Made by a program: the position numbers and the translations under genes. A stretch of DNA of 64,000 nucleotides from Phymatolithon calcareum (Eukaryota > Rhodophyta > Florideophyceae > Hapalidiales): NCBI GenBank assembly GCA_977006965.1, contig OZ345376.1, positions 2,480,001 through 2,544,000 of the forward strand, in the 5' to 3' direction. The notes beneath the pieces were generated by a model, which had not been told where the DNA came from, searched no databases, and was given only the letters and a program-made list of their open reading frames with translations. The first letter of the stretch is position 1; each line of letters opens with the position of its first letter. Below are positions 23,602 to 36,126 of this stretch, one piece after another.

Positions 23602-26332
23602 AGTAAAAACTAAAAATATTCCTATAGATTAAGAAGACGCACATGCCACTGTGTAAAGTCCTCACTTCGATATAAATTCACAATAGATCATTTTTACTCT
23701 TCAACCGAGGTCCGAAATCTTTCAAAACTATTGCAGCAAACAGCTGCCGCGAGAACACGCCGAGAAGCTATCGGCAATACACTCGCGTCCTCGAAATACT
23801 TTTGGTTCGCTTTTTCCGCACTGCGCAACACGAGAACGTGCTCTGCCCACCACGTTTTGCACAGCGACCGCTCCGTGCAATTCACGCGGGTTGGGCGAGC
23901 GCTCAGCGACGCTGCCGACAGACCGACCAGCGAAACGTATCAAAGCTGTAACATAATACGGTTTGATTAAGACGAGTACAACGCCGCTTGCCGCCGCCGT
24001 GACCAGTGCAGCGTGCACGCATTTTCCGCCGACGACGTACATGTTCTCGCTCACTACAATCGCCTTATGGCCCTGTAAAGCTTGTGGACATCCCGCAAGA
24101 TGACGATGTTTGTCAACACAAAAGAACGCAGGTCCAGTACACGCATATCAGTATGAGCGTAATTTTCACCATTGTTAAACTGAAAGCCGCCAAGACCGTA
24201 TATACTGGAGTTGTAAAATTTGAATATTCTGCTAAGAGCGTTATGCACTGAGAGAGCGGGACAGCTTTACGTCTTCGTGGCGATATCCAAAATGTATATT
24301 CATTCAGCTTGCACTTGCTGTCCTACCCGTCGAAAATGATCATGCCGTGATGAAAACCAATCGCATTATACTCCGCACTCCAAATCGGCGGGTCATTATT
24401 GCGACCACGAGTGCCTGTGAAGATCGAACTCCCACATGACAAACAGGGCAAGATATCATCCTTGAATCGAAAGCGCCATAGACAAGAAATCGATCACGCG
24501 TGCAGTACTTGAAATGCATGCCGACGCGCGTTTCGAATTGACGCGATTTGCTGTTCTGTTCAGCCCGGATGCAACCCTTTCCATGTCGTAGTGTCGAAAT
24601 TGTACTGTACTCATAAACTGGCTTAAATTCCGTTCATTCACCGTCGGACGATTTTGATTGTCGTAGCCCTGCATGCACACGCGCACGCACGACATCCTCT
24701 TTGTTTCGCTCTCCCGGTGAAGAAGAAATTTTCGACAATCGCAAATTAGCTTCAGAATTCCGGTGTGTCCAGCAGGCCAACAGACCATTGAGGCACCTCT
24801 AAATAGCGCCTGCGCGCCGCCACTCAGAGCGGTGTGTGCTCAAACAACACCATCTCAAATATTATACAAGAAAAGCTCGTCGCATAGATGTCAATTGAGT
24901 TGATGCGCTACGGCCGGGAAGATGACATAAACGCTCCGTGATTTCTTGCCTCAGATCAATTCTAGACATTCCGACGGTACGGAACAGGGGTAAATTAGAG
25001 AGAAAGGGAAATTGAACGGAAGATGCTACGCGAACAGCGGCCCTGCATTGAAGCATGCGAGGATACACTGGACGCGGAATGGGCGGCGGCGGCAGAAAGG
25101 ACAGAGCAAATCATGCTGTCATCTTCGGAAAGTGGCGCGGTTCGCTGAGAGACTGCTGAGAGTTCGAGAGCGTGCCGAGCGCGCTTGTAGAGCTCTGCAA
25201 GACGAAAGGAAAGTTTCAAATTGAGCTTCAATCCGAGCTGCATAAAGTTTATGGGAAATTACTAAAATGACCGTTTAGTTTGCCGTACTTACTAAAATGA
25301 CCACAAGGCAAAGGTGTTGTTATGATGCTGTAGTTTTCTGTCAGCAATGAGCAAACGGTCCGTCTCTCATGCCCGTTGAGACCGAAACGTGCCTGGTTCC
25401 ACTTAATTGGTTTTACAGCTATTACTACTCAAGAGCAACGGAAGCCCAGAGGCCTTTTTGGGCATGTACACAGAAAGCGTTTGCTCCGATCACGGGCTTG
25501 ATCGGGATCAACATTGCATGCAGCATATTCAGCACTAATTTCATCGAACTTGCGTGGATTGCTTTCGACTGCATTAATTTTTTGTTAATGTTGCTTGCTC
25601 GTCAATTCGTAATCACTGGGAGTGTTAAGATCAGGTTGGGTTTATCATGAAAATGGGTGATCTCTCTCTTATGAGATGATGAGATGCCCCAGTCTACGGT
25701 ACGATCAGGATAGCCAATTCAAATGGGCGGGGCGTTATGATATCACAGATAGTGTAAGTGTTCCAAATTACACTCGTGCACTATTGCGAGTCTTCAAATT
25801 GGGAAGGTTCCGGCATGTGTCCCAAATATAGAAATCTCAATACAGTCTTTATGTCTGGTAAAGAAGGTAGCCCCCATTTCTAGATTAGTAGGCTCAGAGC
25901 TCAGGAAAAATTTTCCAGGACAAAGACTCTTGCCGCGGTCATGAGTAGATAAGTGCAGATAAAAGTCTGAGCGAGTGCTCTCGAAAAAATGGATCCCATT
26001 TGTCAAAGGGAGAGTTAAAGATGGCCGCCGGGGAAAATTAACAATCCATTGAGCTCCTCAGTGATGACAAGGGAGGTCATCGTACAAGTCCGTAATGCGA
26101 AAACCGAGGTGAAGATCCTGTAGTCTATAATCGTATTTTATTCCAGGCTTGTATTGTCAATCAGAAAAAAGGCTTGACTGATGGCAGAAGTGCTGCCCCT
26201 TCAAACCCCTGGCCACTTGTTTGCAATTTATGCCGCGCATACGAAGTGGCTTGAAACGCAATTTGCCAGCATCGTATCAGATCTGTCATCCACTGGGGCG
26301 CATATAGAAGCGGATCTCGTTCTTTTCTGTAA
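23602..26332. other. no recognised gene
   Basis: Short frames on both strands at 23694-24054, 24456-24788 and 24995-25243 have no recognisable content. A plus-strand piece at about 25000-25220 is charged and helical (ERLLRVRERAERACRALQDE), coiled-coil-like, but short. Confidence 0.4.
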
Positions 26333-26528
26333 CCCTCCTACTTAGTCCGGGTTCTTTGCACAACGGGCTTTAAAAGTCACGAAATTAGGGAACGCATGAA
26401 GGCGTTGACTATGGCGGCGGAGCGGGTGATCCCTCCTACTTAGTCCGGGTTCTTTGCACAACGGGCTTTAAAAGTCACGAAATTAGGGAACGCATGAAGG
26501 CGTTGACTATGGCGGCGGAGCGGGTGAT
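26333..26528. repeat. 98-bp perfect tandem duplication
   Basis: The 98 bp at 26333-26430 (ccctcctactta...gagcgggtgat) are repeated without any visible difference at 26431-26528. A perfect copy amid decayed sequence indicates a recent event, or an assembly error. Confidence 0.95.
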
Positions 26529-26866
26529 TAGTCGTGTAAGAAACCTGGCCACAATGAGCGCTCGTCACCGCGTCTGAAACGGGTACCCTCTGGCCCTGAG
26601 GAGTATCGAGAAGAGGCTTCGTCCGCTGTAAGAGTAATTTGTTGCGGGATGTCACTATTGTACGCTAGGATTAGCGTGTCCCTAACCTTCTCCGTGCCGG
26701 TAGAGTTCGTATCAGCAGTCGGATGGAAAGGATGTGCTCATGAGAGGGCCCAGGTCAAATTGAGCTTGTTGAAAGGGCTCTGGGGGATAAAACGCTCTGA
26801 ACTTGGGCCAGAAGCTCCCTTGGTATGAGTTCCGGTGGCCTTAAGGTGCGGATTACGAGATCAAAG

Positions 26867-29253
26867 TTATTTTTGCTGGAGCGTTACTCGAATAGAAGCT
26901 ATGTACTCTCTGCCACAGAGCAAGCGCACGCATCCTCGAAATGCGGGATGACAAATCTCAGTCGTGGATATGGCCTCTTCAGCGAGCATTGTCAGGTAAT
27001 CCTGCCAGTTTCCAATCGCAGCACCCCGCATCGCATGCAGTTGCACGTGCTTATTGTTAGACAGTTTGACTGATCTCTTAAGAATTTGGTGTGCCTTTTC
27101 TAAAACCAGCTCACCAATACGGACTGCTTGTCCCACCATGGGCAATGTATTGAACATCAGTTCTCGCAATCTGTGCAAGTTAGGTTTGTCAACTGATTTT
27201 ATGGAAATCAACGCATCACGGTGCGCACTCAGCAGTTCGGCCTTCCTTTCACGTGAGCATTCAGGGTCTTGGAGAAGCGCCACATCGTCATCACTCATTG
27301 CACAAACTGATCATACTTTCCTAAGATGTGTTTCTGTTATTGACTGAAACGGTGCAAGCTTTCCCCGTCAGATTCATATTCCATTAGTAAATCACAGCCG
27401 ATGCTCAAGCGTGGATGCTGGAAAGTCTCAGCTATGAGGCGCTAACAAGACCCCAACAAGCCTATTGATTCCTTACATTTCAGGTTGATGTATTTGTGGT
27501 TTCCATTGCCCTCCTCCTCGCTTCGAAAGCTTGCTAGAATAGCATGGTGAGCGATAAGAGAGAGATATAGACATCGAATATAAGGACTTTTTCTCGTGGT
27601 CTACTAGGCGGTTCTGTGTCGGCAAGTTAGCATCATTTAGAAATGCGAAAAGAAACCGTTCACATGTCCTTCGATAGCTTTTCGAAGACAAAAGACGCAA
27701 GACAAGTGACACACAGTCACGGAAATGGCCCGTGAGAAGATGGTCCGGGGCTACGAGACATGCACGGCAAGGATCCAGCAAATAGGGGAGGACTACATTC
27801 CCTTTTGACGTCTGTCTCCGGTTTCGCTTCAGAGTCGCGCACCACGCTGTGATGGAAACATTGCGCAGGGTAGAAGACAGCATGCCATGTGCGCCATTTC
27901 CAGCCTACCTGCTGCCAACCGTAGTGGATGCACGCCGCGAAAAACGACAACAGTGGCAACAGGACCCCGGTATGACCTAGAGTGTCAAGTATTTGGTTTA
28001 AAGCCAATGTGTCCCCGATGAAACAAAATAGATGCAGAAATATCCGACGCTGTGTAACTTCCGTGCCGTAATCGACGAAGCCAGTAGTCATGCCTCGTAC
28101 AATGTCAGAAATTTGGTTCTCAAAAACCACCTTCACAGATACACCGGGAGGGGTTGCACATATTATTCGAACGGCGCTGGGGGATGAGCGGGCAGCAACT
28201 GGAAGATTTAAGCAGAGCAGGTATACACCCTCACCGGAAGATGATTTTTTCAGTGCTAATTCAAAACCATCTCAGAAGATTAGGAACCGTTAAATAAAGT
28301 AGTGCTCGCCATTTGCAAGAGTTCCGATGCTACTTGTAGGCGTGAACTTTTCCCAGCCACGTCGAACGGTATGAGTTTCTGGTATTGATAGACTTTGAAC
28401 ATCTCTCAGATTGCAATCAGAAGATGTGGAATTGAAAAAATTACAATACTTTCGCAGCATGTTCTCGTCAATTATGTCACTTTCTAGAATTCCGTCCATT
28501 TCAGTACCGCCATCTATCCAGAAAGCGTGGGTGCTTCGCTCCTCGTTTTCAATCCAGAATCGAGTTATAATGCATAGCCGTGAACATCGGTCCACTTCTG
28601 TGAGAATTGGGCGACGAGAAGCTGCTTGAGTTTCCTCCAAGTCGTTATCAACACACGGGCGAAGCATTACCACAGAGTCTCCTGGCTTTAAGATTGTCTT
28701 CCAGGGCTTCGCGTCTGGCCTTTAAAACCTCTTGCATTTCCCGTGATTTTCTTTTGTTTTGCCTGCAAGAGCTTGGAAAGATTTCATCGTCCTGATTCAC
28801 GCTCGCTGCATCTGTTTCATGTGGAATCTCCGGAATATGCACATTAACAGCATCTGATGGTGATTTGTAAGAAATGTAGTTAAAAACTCTTACAATATCT
28901 CGATCCAGATGAGTGAGGTGCGCAGACGTGTCCTCAGTAAACATAGTATCGCTGCGGGGCTTGGCCTGGTGTACATTCCATGTATGTATAACTACGCCAT
29001 AGAGGGAAACATCGGTTTGCGATGACTATGCAGCTTGAAAGCAGCTGTCTAGGTGCTCTGAAAGTTGACCTAGCGAATTCCTGAGAAGTATAGCGTTTAC
29101 AACGTCCCCGCCCGTAGAAAATGATCTGCGCCCAGCTTCTGCGCCACCTAAGTGCAACGCGCTTTGTTGTCCGTAGAGCAATCCTCGTGCCGCCACGAGT
29201 GGCCACAAATTAAGACATTCAGAATATAAAGATACGGAAGTGCGTCCGGTCAT
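26867..29253 (-). pseudogene. decayed DDE-type transposase gene, family uncertain
   Basis: Consecutive minus-strand pieces read from 29253 down. 29253-28648 is one frame with a single TAG and ends in a coiled coil (KSREMQEVLKARREALEDNL). 28673-28290 contains GDSVVMLRP. 28136-27717 contains FLHLFCFIGDTLALNQ. 27883-27473 contains VAPDHLLTGHFRDCVSLV. 27298-26867 contains KPNLHRLRELMFNTLPMVGQ followed by ELVLEKAHQILKR..V..SNN. The D-P-D-H-x-x-G block and the late K-P-x-H...E..H..LK block follow the order found in KDZ/Plavaka-like transposases. At least four frame changes exist, so it is a relic, unless introns that I cannot confirm join the parts. Confidence 0.45.
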
Positions 29254-29351
29254 TGAATATTATGTTTTCACGGCCCTTGAATTATTAACAATCTGCTGCC
29301 ATACCTGATATGTGGACATGTCGGCTCTAGCATACTAGCTAGGTGGTATTA

Positions 29352-29651
29352 TTACAACCTTTTCTCCCACTTCCCTGCGTGAGACCAGATCATGATGCCG
29401 CGCACCAGCTTTGAAACATCAAAATGAGGCTTCTGGGCGCCAGAGTATTCAATAGGAACGAGTGGTACCTTTTTTGGTGCGGAAACGAGCTGATATTGTC
29501 CAGCTCGGATGAAACTCCACCCCCAAGTATTCCTTTCCTCCAGAAATTCACTCCCACTTTTTAGAACGCCTCCGTGAGAATACGAGCTGATTGATATTCC
29601 CCTATTCCCTATCCGCTTCCCCATCGTATATCCTTGAACCAATATCATCAC
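29352..29651 (-). other. unrecognised coding-like fragment
   Basis: A 99-codon open frame with a balanced composition (GWSFIRAGQYQLVSAPKKVPLVP). No family is recognised. It lies between the transposase relic and the minus-strand reverse transcriptase. Confidence 0.25.
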
Positions 29652-29832
29652 CGCCAGAATCTAATACAAGACTTTCAGGAGCATTAAGCACATACGAGTC
29701 TTCGTCGTCAATCCTTTCATCCAAACCGTATCGATCACAATGCGTCACATTATGAGTGTGCCGCACGATGCGAAAGCCGACACTTGTAGAATTATCGCAA
29801 GCTTCATGAAGCCTTCTAGACGTGCTAGACTC

Positions 29833-31215
29833 TTAGGGGAATAAATCATCATCATCATCATCATTCAGTCTAAGGTTTTCATTGGGACAGTCTTCGAAGT
29901 CCCGTGCTTCCATTCTCTCTGCCAAGCTGTCCACCAGGATATTGAATGGCGTTGGACTTATTGGGGAGCCTTGTGGGATCGCTCGTATATTGGTACCTTT
30001 CGTTCCTGCCCGATGTCTGACACAATGAACGACGTTTGCTGTAAGGAAAATGACGCTAGGGCCAGGACATTCGTTGAAATCCAGTTTGTCCCTCGGTATT
30101 CTATCGTATGATTCCTTAAAATCCAGTACTCTTTGTTTGTTCTTTCTTTTGCCGAGGACTGACGTGTAACGGAGTACTGCTCTTTTTAAGATTAGTTGTT
30201 TATTTAAATCCCTCAGTGACACTCCTAAGTCTGCACGGGAGCAGCTTTTCGGTACTTGTTCATTCTACTATCTCGCCTGGTCCCTAGCACAGGGACTCGT
30301 CGTGTTCCATGTTATCAATAATGGTGATGCTGTAGAGTAGCAGGGAGTCTAGTGCCTTTTCAGTTGATAGCATTTCTTCAACGTCCAGTTCATACTTGGA
30401 AAGGTTCTTGCCTACGGTCTCCAGGTGATGCTCGGCGGCCTCCCCGTATGTATCCGCTATTAGCGTTGTCATCATTTGGGTGAATCTGCCACTTGCGTAT
30501 TTTATGTCCAGCTGTCGATGTCGCGCTGTGGAAAACTTGAGGATGGCCGGGATAGCGTCTGATTTGTCGTACAGAATTTTTCTCTTCCTTCTTGCTTCGA
30601 GCCGTGCGCCTTCTCTTGCGAACTGTATTCGTCGGAATTTGCCCGTGGTTTTCCCTTCCTGCATATGCTTGAAAGGGGCCACTAACTGTTACTTTTGCAA
30701 GATCTCGTTAATATCCCGACTTGCCCACTGCAGCTCCTTGAATTTTCGCTTTTCTCTGACAATATAGCCAACTTCTTTGCCTTTCCTAGTGCTCTTTCTG
30801 TGCCTTTGCGGGGTTGAAAACCAATTTGTGCCCTGCGAAATGAGTACTCCTTCCTAATGAGCCCGGCAATTGCTGACTCAAAGATCTTACGCACATGGGA
30901 CAGGAGGGAGATGGGTCCATAACTCCGTGGAGAGTTCGGGTCTCCTTTCTTGAATATCGGTACACGATGGCCTCATTCCACTGTCTCGGACAGTATCCAA
31001 GATCTCCCGCTTTGGTGACAGTGGCCACAAGGAAATCGTAACTTAGATCGGGCGTCAAGAGCAGAGCTTCCGCAAATATTCCGTCAGGGCCTGCTGCTTT
31101 TCGTTTCGTTGCCTTCGTCAGGGCATGTTTCAGCTCCCTTCTCAGTGCTCGTGTGACGTGAACTTTTTGGTTTCTGGTGCGTCTCCAAGAGTTTCCTTGA
31201 GCTCCTCATTCGAAA
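29833..31215 (-). pseudogene. non-LTR retrotransposon reverse transcriptase, interrupted
   Basis: Read from 31215 down: RELKHALTKATKRKAAGPDG and CPRQWNEAIVY (RT blocks 1-2), then in another frame RKIFESAIAGLIRKEYSF..., QIGFQPRKGTERA (block 3), a foreign stretch at about 30284-30750, then VLDFKESYDRIPRDKL (block A catalytic Asp) and IPQGSPISPTPFNILVDSLAERM (block B). The YxDD block is not clean; an acidic run LNDDDDDD appears instead. This is a LINE-type RT palm domain. Endonuclease and 3' parts are missing, frames shift and an insertion splits it. Confidence 0.75.
30284..30750 (-). mobile_element. gag-like fragment inserted in the reverse transcriptase
   Basis: The minus frame reads AILKFSTARHRQLDIKYASG followed by MTTLIADTYGEAAEHHLETVGKNLSKYEL. 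The same pattern occurs at 36728-37130 (VILRFSKVRHRQLAVKW, DTVGKYLSRYQLSGEE), where it precedes a copia-like protease region. It breaks the RT between block 3 and block A, so it inserted later than the LINE. Confidence 0.5.
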
Positions 31216-32250
31216 ACAACGAGATGGAGATACTAGCTTTTGACGTCACCCCAGAACTAGAGGATGAAATTGCAGCGGACATTCATCGGGCCCCAAAACG
31301 AAAAGCCGGTGGGGCCGATGGAATTTTCACAGAAATGTTCCAAAGCGTCGCCTGAGCAATCTGCGAAACTTATCATATCCCTCTGGAGGGCGTGTGGTCG
31401 CGTGGAAGAAATCTCCAGCCTCTGGAACTTGATCAAGCTTCTCCCGTTCTACAAGAAAGGCGACCCAAGAGACCTTGCAAAATACAGACCGATAGCCCTT
31501 CTATCGCATGCAAGGAGAATCATAGAGAGCGCACTGGATAAAATCCCGGGGAAACACTACTGCTTCAATAAGATCCAAACTGTCTTCACGAAGTGCTCTG
31601 GATGCCCGGATGCCGTATTGCACACCATTGTAGCAATCAAAAATGGTCACAAGAACCTTGCCGTTCTCGACCTTTGGAAGGCTTTTGACTCCATGCCAAG
31701 AAACGTTCTATCTCGACTACTCAAGCAGTGGCTTTCTGCAACATTTGTCTCATGTGTTATGTACTTTCTCCCGCTTACAATGATCTATACTCTTACGGAC
31801 GACCGAAATAATTGGTTGGTAATCAACAAAGGAGTCCCACAAGGATCACCAATATCACCGGCGGTATATAATATCTTCATGGACGTTCTTGCTGAGAGCT
31901 TGTAAAGAATTCGGTTTCATTCTTCTAAAATCCCGGCCATGTTTCTCGCGGATGACGTCATACTTCGCACTTTTTCCCAATCGGGCTTGAATTGCGCCTG
32001 GACATCGCCTCGAACTGGGCCGCCTCTACCGAGATGGTCTGGAATACAAAGGTTGGGAAGAGTTGCGTCATAACTCTCAGTGGTGCAAACGAAAGCTTCA
32101 AATTCGTTCTTGCAAGAAAAGAAATCGAGACTGTGTCCTCGAACGGCGTAGCAGAAACCTCTGCGTTTTCCAGAAATGATGCTGCACAGAATCGACTGAT
32201 GGTTCTAGGCAGGGATAGTACCAATATTATTGCTATTTATTCGGGCACAT
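31209..32250 (+). pseudogene. non-LTR retrotransposon reverse transcriptase, second copy
   Basis: TPELEDEIAADIHRAPKRKA and GGADGIFTEMF (31240-31350), a frameshift, then WNLIKLLPFYKKGDPRDLAKY and YRPIALLSHARRIIE, AVLDLWKAFDSMPRNVLSRL (catalytic Asp block) and VPQGSPISPAVYNIFMDVLAE to a TAA at about 31905. The same frame goes on with AMFLADDVILRTF, the F/YxDD catalytic pair, followed by further RT thumb-like sequence to about 32250. The copy is thus broken by one frameshift and one stop. It is diverged from the minus-strand copy and starts almost where that one starts, in the opposite direction. Confidence 0.8.
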
Positions 32251-34300
32251 GATGCAATAGCAATTGCAATACCAATAATGCAAGGTTGAAGGCAATACGA
32301 ATTGCAATATCTGACCATTCTTCCAATGTCAATTGCAATTACGGATTCTAATTCAGCTCCTCCTGCGCCATGTCTTCCTTCACGCGGTTGGATCACTCTT
32401 GCGCTCCGGGCAGTGTTCATCACCACGGAGACCGACTGCTCGTCCGAGTAATCTTTGTTCTCTTTAAGAAACAGCAAGGCTTCTAGTAATAGCGGTGTCA
32501 GCCTCTTGCGATTGTCTGTCAAAACATTCTTAGCAACCGACCAAAGCCTCTCCACCTCTGCAGTTGATCCAAGAATAAAGTCGCAAATTATTTGATTCTG
32601 ATGGACTTCGGCACGCTTGCGATTTTTTTACGGCAGTTCTTTCCGCCATCGACAGCTATCCTCCAGCCGATCAGCAGAGGGAGCTTGTTATACCGTTATC
32701 GTGTTCCAGTTTTAGCTTCTTGCATGCATCCTTCTCTTCATTTGTCATAGTATCGCACTCACACCGCTGTATCTTAGCTACTCCCGACTCGAATGCTGGG
32801 TCACACACAATTGATGCACGTTATGCAATGTAGTGTTTTCCAAGCTGACATCGGTATAATGGTGAGTTGACATCGTACTTGCACTGCTCCACTGCTGAAA
32901 TTAACTCATCAAGAGCTAAGCGCCAGTCCGACAACGAAGCACCGTGCTTTTGTAGTTCCAGAGCTACCTGGTTGATTTCCTTAAACTGACTTGCGTACAG
33001 CATAAATCTGTTGCGGAAGTGCTCGCTCTCGTCCATAGTTATCGTTGCTCCTTCCGCCTTTGCCGCGTTGATTAACCGCTCGCGTATGCGGATGAATCGC
33101 TTGAGCATATGATACTTTCCGGACCAGCGCGTCTCATTATGCATAACTGGAGCCAATTCAGTAAGGTTGCGTAATATTGCTCGGTTCTTCAGTTTTTTGC
33201 AGTCCTTCATCGTTGCATGCACTGAGTCTATCGCTGCTTGGAATTTATCATCACTGACATCCATCTTGTTCACCTCTAGGTTGACCTTATGACTAGCACA
33301 GCTAACATGAGCGATTTCCATAATCCTGGCGATTGACTTGTTGACATTGCAGCTGTCGGCAACCTGAAAAACTGCCCACGTATGCACGTTGACCCCGAAG
33401 AAGTCGAACACGTCTTCTAGTTGACGCACGTGACCGTTTGCATTGAACGTTGTGGTTTCAAGATGCGACATGCCTCTTTGAACATCATCATCTTCTACTT
33501 TCGCAATAGGACTCACAGACAGAAGCGCAATAGCGAGCTCTTCATTCTCGCGCGCGGTGCCTCTTTCCAGAATCTTCACACGTCTCATGAACAAGCCGTA
33601 TACATCCAAGTAATGTGTCCCATTGGCGGTCCAGACATCGTGCATAATGGCTCCTTTGGTCTCAGCAATATCGTCTCGTATTCGCAGTTCGACGAGCTCA
33701 ACGAGCTTGAATAGTGTCTCTTTGAATATCCGAGTTGAGAACTTTTTACAAAAGCACGAAAACCTGCCATATTCCTCGCTTTGAACATGTTAAACCGGCA
33801 ATGACATGTAGGCGACAAGTCCAAAGTTCCCGTAAATGGCCTTCTCCTTGTCAGTTGCGAGAAATGTCATTGGCGAGTGAGTGGCGATAAACGAGCTTGC
33901 TTGGCGGTGGCGTAGACTTGCCAGCGCATCTCTGTAGACCTGAAAAAGGTGATCTTCGCTTCCCCCAGATATGCAACTCTTCAGGTGGCTGTTTTGGTTA
34001 GAATACCCCTTTCCTTTTTCAAAAGCGATTTCACCATTATCTCGGCAGTCAGCACCTTTCGGGCCGAGAGGGATGTTAAAAGGCAACTTATAGCGTGCTA
34101 TTCCGGTTCTTCGAGACTTCAAATCGGTTCTTCTTCACGTAGCTTCTGCGTTTGCACCTCAATAACTTCTTTTGGGCCTGGTTTGCGTCCGTTGCTTGAC
34201 ATTCTGAACGTAGTGTTTCGGAAGGGCAATTCGCAGCAGTGTGAAATCCAAGAGATCGCGTGAGCAAGACAGCATTCAGGAGCAATTTCCGAGTCAATGC
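32205..34300 (-). pseudogene. hAT-superfamily transposase, broken
   Basis: From high to low coordinate: a basic N-terminal region with a GKGYSNQNSHLKSC zinc-finger-like piece (about 33990-34030); a frame at 33645-32821 with ADSCNVNKSIARIMEIAHVS then CASHKVNLEVNKMD (DDE-fold block with C-x-x-H) and NETRWSGKYHMLKRFIRIRE (the conserved R-W-S block); and at 32570-32450 STAEVERLWSVAKNVLTDNR and KRLTPLLLEALLFLKEN, the hAT dimerisation motif. This is the usual domain order of hAT transposases, which cut and paste DNA with 8-bp target duplications. Frames differ between the parts, so it is inactive. Confidence 0.75.
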
Positions 34301-35193
34301 CGGTCGACGTGTCTGTAATTATCAGAGCAGTATTCTTGACAGTAATCTGATGCCGCAGATTCAGGTGGCAATACGTAAACTGTGTGGGGAGCTTCTATAG
34401 CCCTTTCCGTAAATTTCCCTTACAGATCCTGTACCGCAGCGCTGTACGAAGATCTTGCCAACGCCGAGGAGGGCAAGGGAGATGTGTTGCGACGCGCGGA
34501 CGAGAGTACGACGAGATTGACAAGCGTGCAGAGGGAGTTGAAGTACGGGCTGTACTGTATAACCCGCAGACGTTGCATGGAGACTGTCTTGGACTTCGTG
34601 TTCGGACTACGCGTAATACTTCGTGTCCTCTACACGAGGGATTGCGTGTACTACTACCGACCCTTATTTTGGTCTGCCTGTAGTTCGGACACAGTCTCTC
34701 AGCCCTGCTTTAGTCGCTATAGTCTTCCTCCGTAGGGTGGAGGAAGGCAGAATGGATTGGTAGGAAGTAAAGCAGAGACGTTTTCATTCCGGTATACCAA
34801 TCTAGGACTTTGGACAACTGTTTGAATTATCGTGCTCAAGTTTGCACGACAAGGACATTGCTGTTGACGGATTTGTCCCCAGCACGTACACTTCATATCA
34901 TACCACAATGTGATCAGAGACAGATTTTCGGTGCGAGAACGTGTACAATTGTATACAGTACTGTATGCAGTACAGTGTACAGAACTGTACTACTCGTTCT
35001 CCAACGATTTATGTAATTTACACACAAAAGGTAGAATCATTCCAATGTCGCCATACAGTATCAAAATGAGGACTAGACCCTGTCTGCTTGTCAAAATTTT
35101 CTTCTGCGTTGCGCGCATCGCCCTTCTAGGTCGTGCGTGTTCTTCTCCCTCCCTTTAGGGACAAGAACAAGACTCAAGGAGGGAGGGAGCAGT
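34301..35193. other. no recognised gene; palindrome-rich segment
   Basis: A plus-strand piece at about 34430-34560 (ALYEDLANAEEGKGDVLRRA) is coiled-coil-like. Between 34940 and 34990 there are repeated gtac, tgtac and tacagta palindromic words. The last 30 bp before 35194 contain a ccctcccttta/aaggagggaggg inverted pair, possibly promoter DNA for the next frame. Confidence 0.35.
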
Positions 35194-35622
35194 ATGGCGC
35201 CCACTCGTAATAGTGACCCCCAAATGGAGCCATGCTCGGCTCGTGCGCAGCAACTGGACACCGCTTACGACAGTGCGACCCAGAGCGCGCATAAGGACTT
35301 TTAGAATTTCGTTGCGCGCCGCAACAAGGAGGCCGAGCTGCGCGAAATTGCCGATCTCATCGAAGAGAAAGTCAAGAAGACCCTGGAAGCTACCCGCGTG
35401 ATGACCAAGATCAAGAATCTAGAAGATGAGCTGGACATTGCGGCCAACAATCGAAGCGCTAGCATCAACAAGATTACTGCCGATATCGAGAAGATCGAAA
35501 AATCGATCGATCTTCAAGATTCGACGACCGAAGCCGGCGAGAGGAAGAAGCGTTCAAATTTAGATTGTTTTACTTGTTCTATCCTACCTTTTTGTCCCAT
35601 TCATCACAATAAAAACTGGTGA
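35194..35622 (+). pseudogene. small coiled-coil protein with one in-frame stop
   Basis: ATG at 35194 opens MAPTRNSDPQMEPCSARAQQ and meets a TAG at codon 37. The frame continues without further stops to 35622, about 142 codons in all. The part after the stop is a strong coiled coil (KEAELREIADLIEEKVKKTL, IKNLEDELDIAANN, ITADIEKIEKSIDL). The last 25 residues are cysteine-rich. It resembles accessory or ORF1-type proteins of retroelements, but I cannot assign a family. An aataaaa polyadenylation-like word lies at its end (about 35609). Confidence 0.4.
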
Positions 35623-36126
35623 GGTGCAACCGAGTATTCCGATGGAACACGAAGCCAAAAGGAAAAGCATGGTGTTATCACAAAATTTTCAGCTTATCCT
35701 TGATGCCCACATTTCCGTTCTTATTCGTCTTGTCCTTTTCCGCTCATTCCATTAACACATACTCCATCCTCCGACAGGATTCATTCTACTGTACTCTTTC
35801 ATGCATTCAAAAATTGCCCTCCTAAGAGGATGAGAAAAGCTTCGAGTCCACTAGTCATTCACCGAAAATTCTAGTTCCCATAGCTTTTTGTTACATGTTC
35901 TATTCCATGTCATTCTTGAAGACAAGCTACCAGTGCTGTGACCCGACCCGGCATATAAAGAATAATCATTTACTATAATGACGGAGATTCGAAAGATTGA
36001 GTTCCTCGCTCGCTCGGCGACCGATATTTATCCTCTAAACGCATCTCGAAGCCTATGCCTGCTTTCTTCTATCATGGACAGGCAGTATTCTTGCAATCGG
36101 TTTTCCAAATTAACTTTCAATCTTAG
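35623..36126. other. no gene seen
   Basis: AT-rich, with short frames only. Confidence 0.5.

Noticed and set aside
24400-24480. tRNA gene suggested by a gagttcgatc word
   Set aside because: No matching D arm, anticodon arm or acceptor stem could be drawn.
29833-32250. One LINE inverted by twin priming
   Set aside because: Both halves include the same RT blocks and differ in sequence, so they are separate copies.
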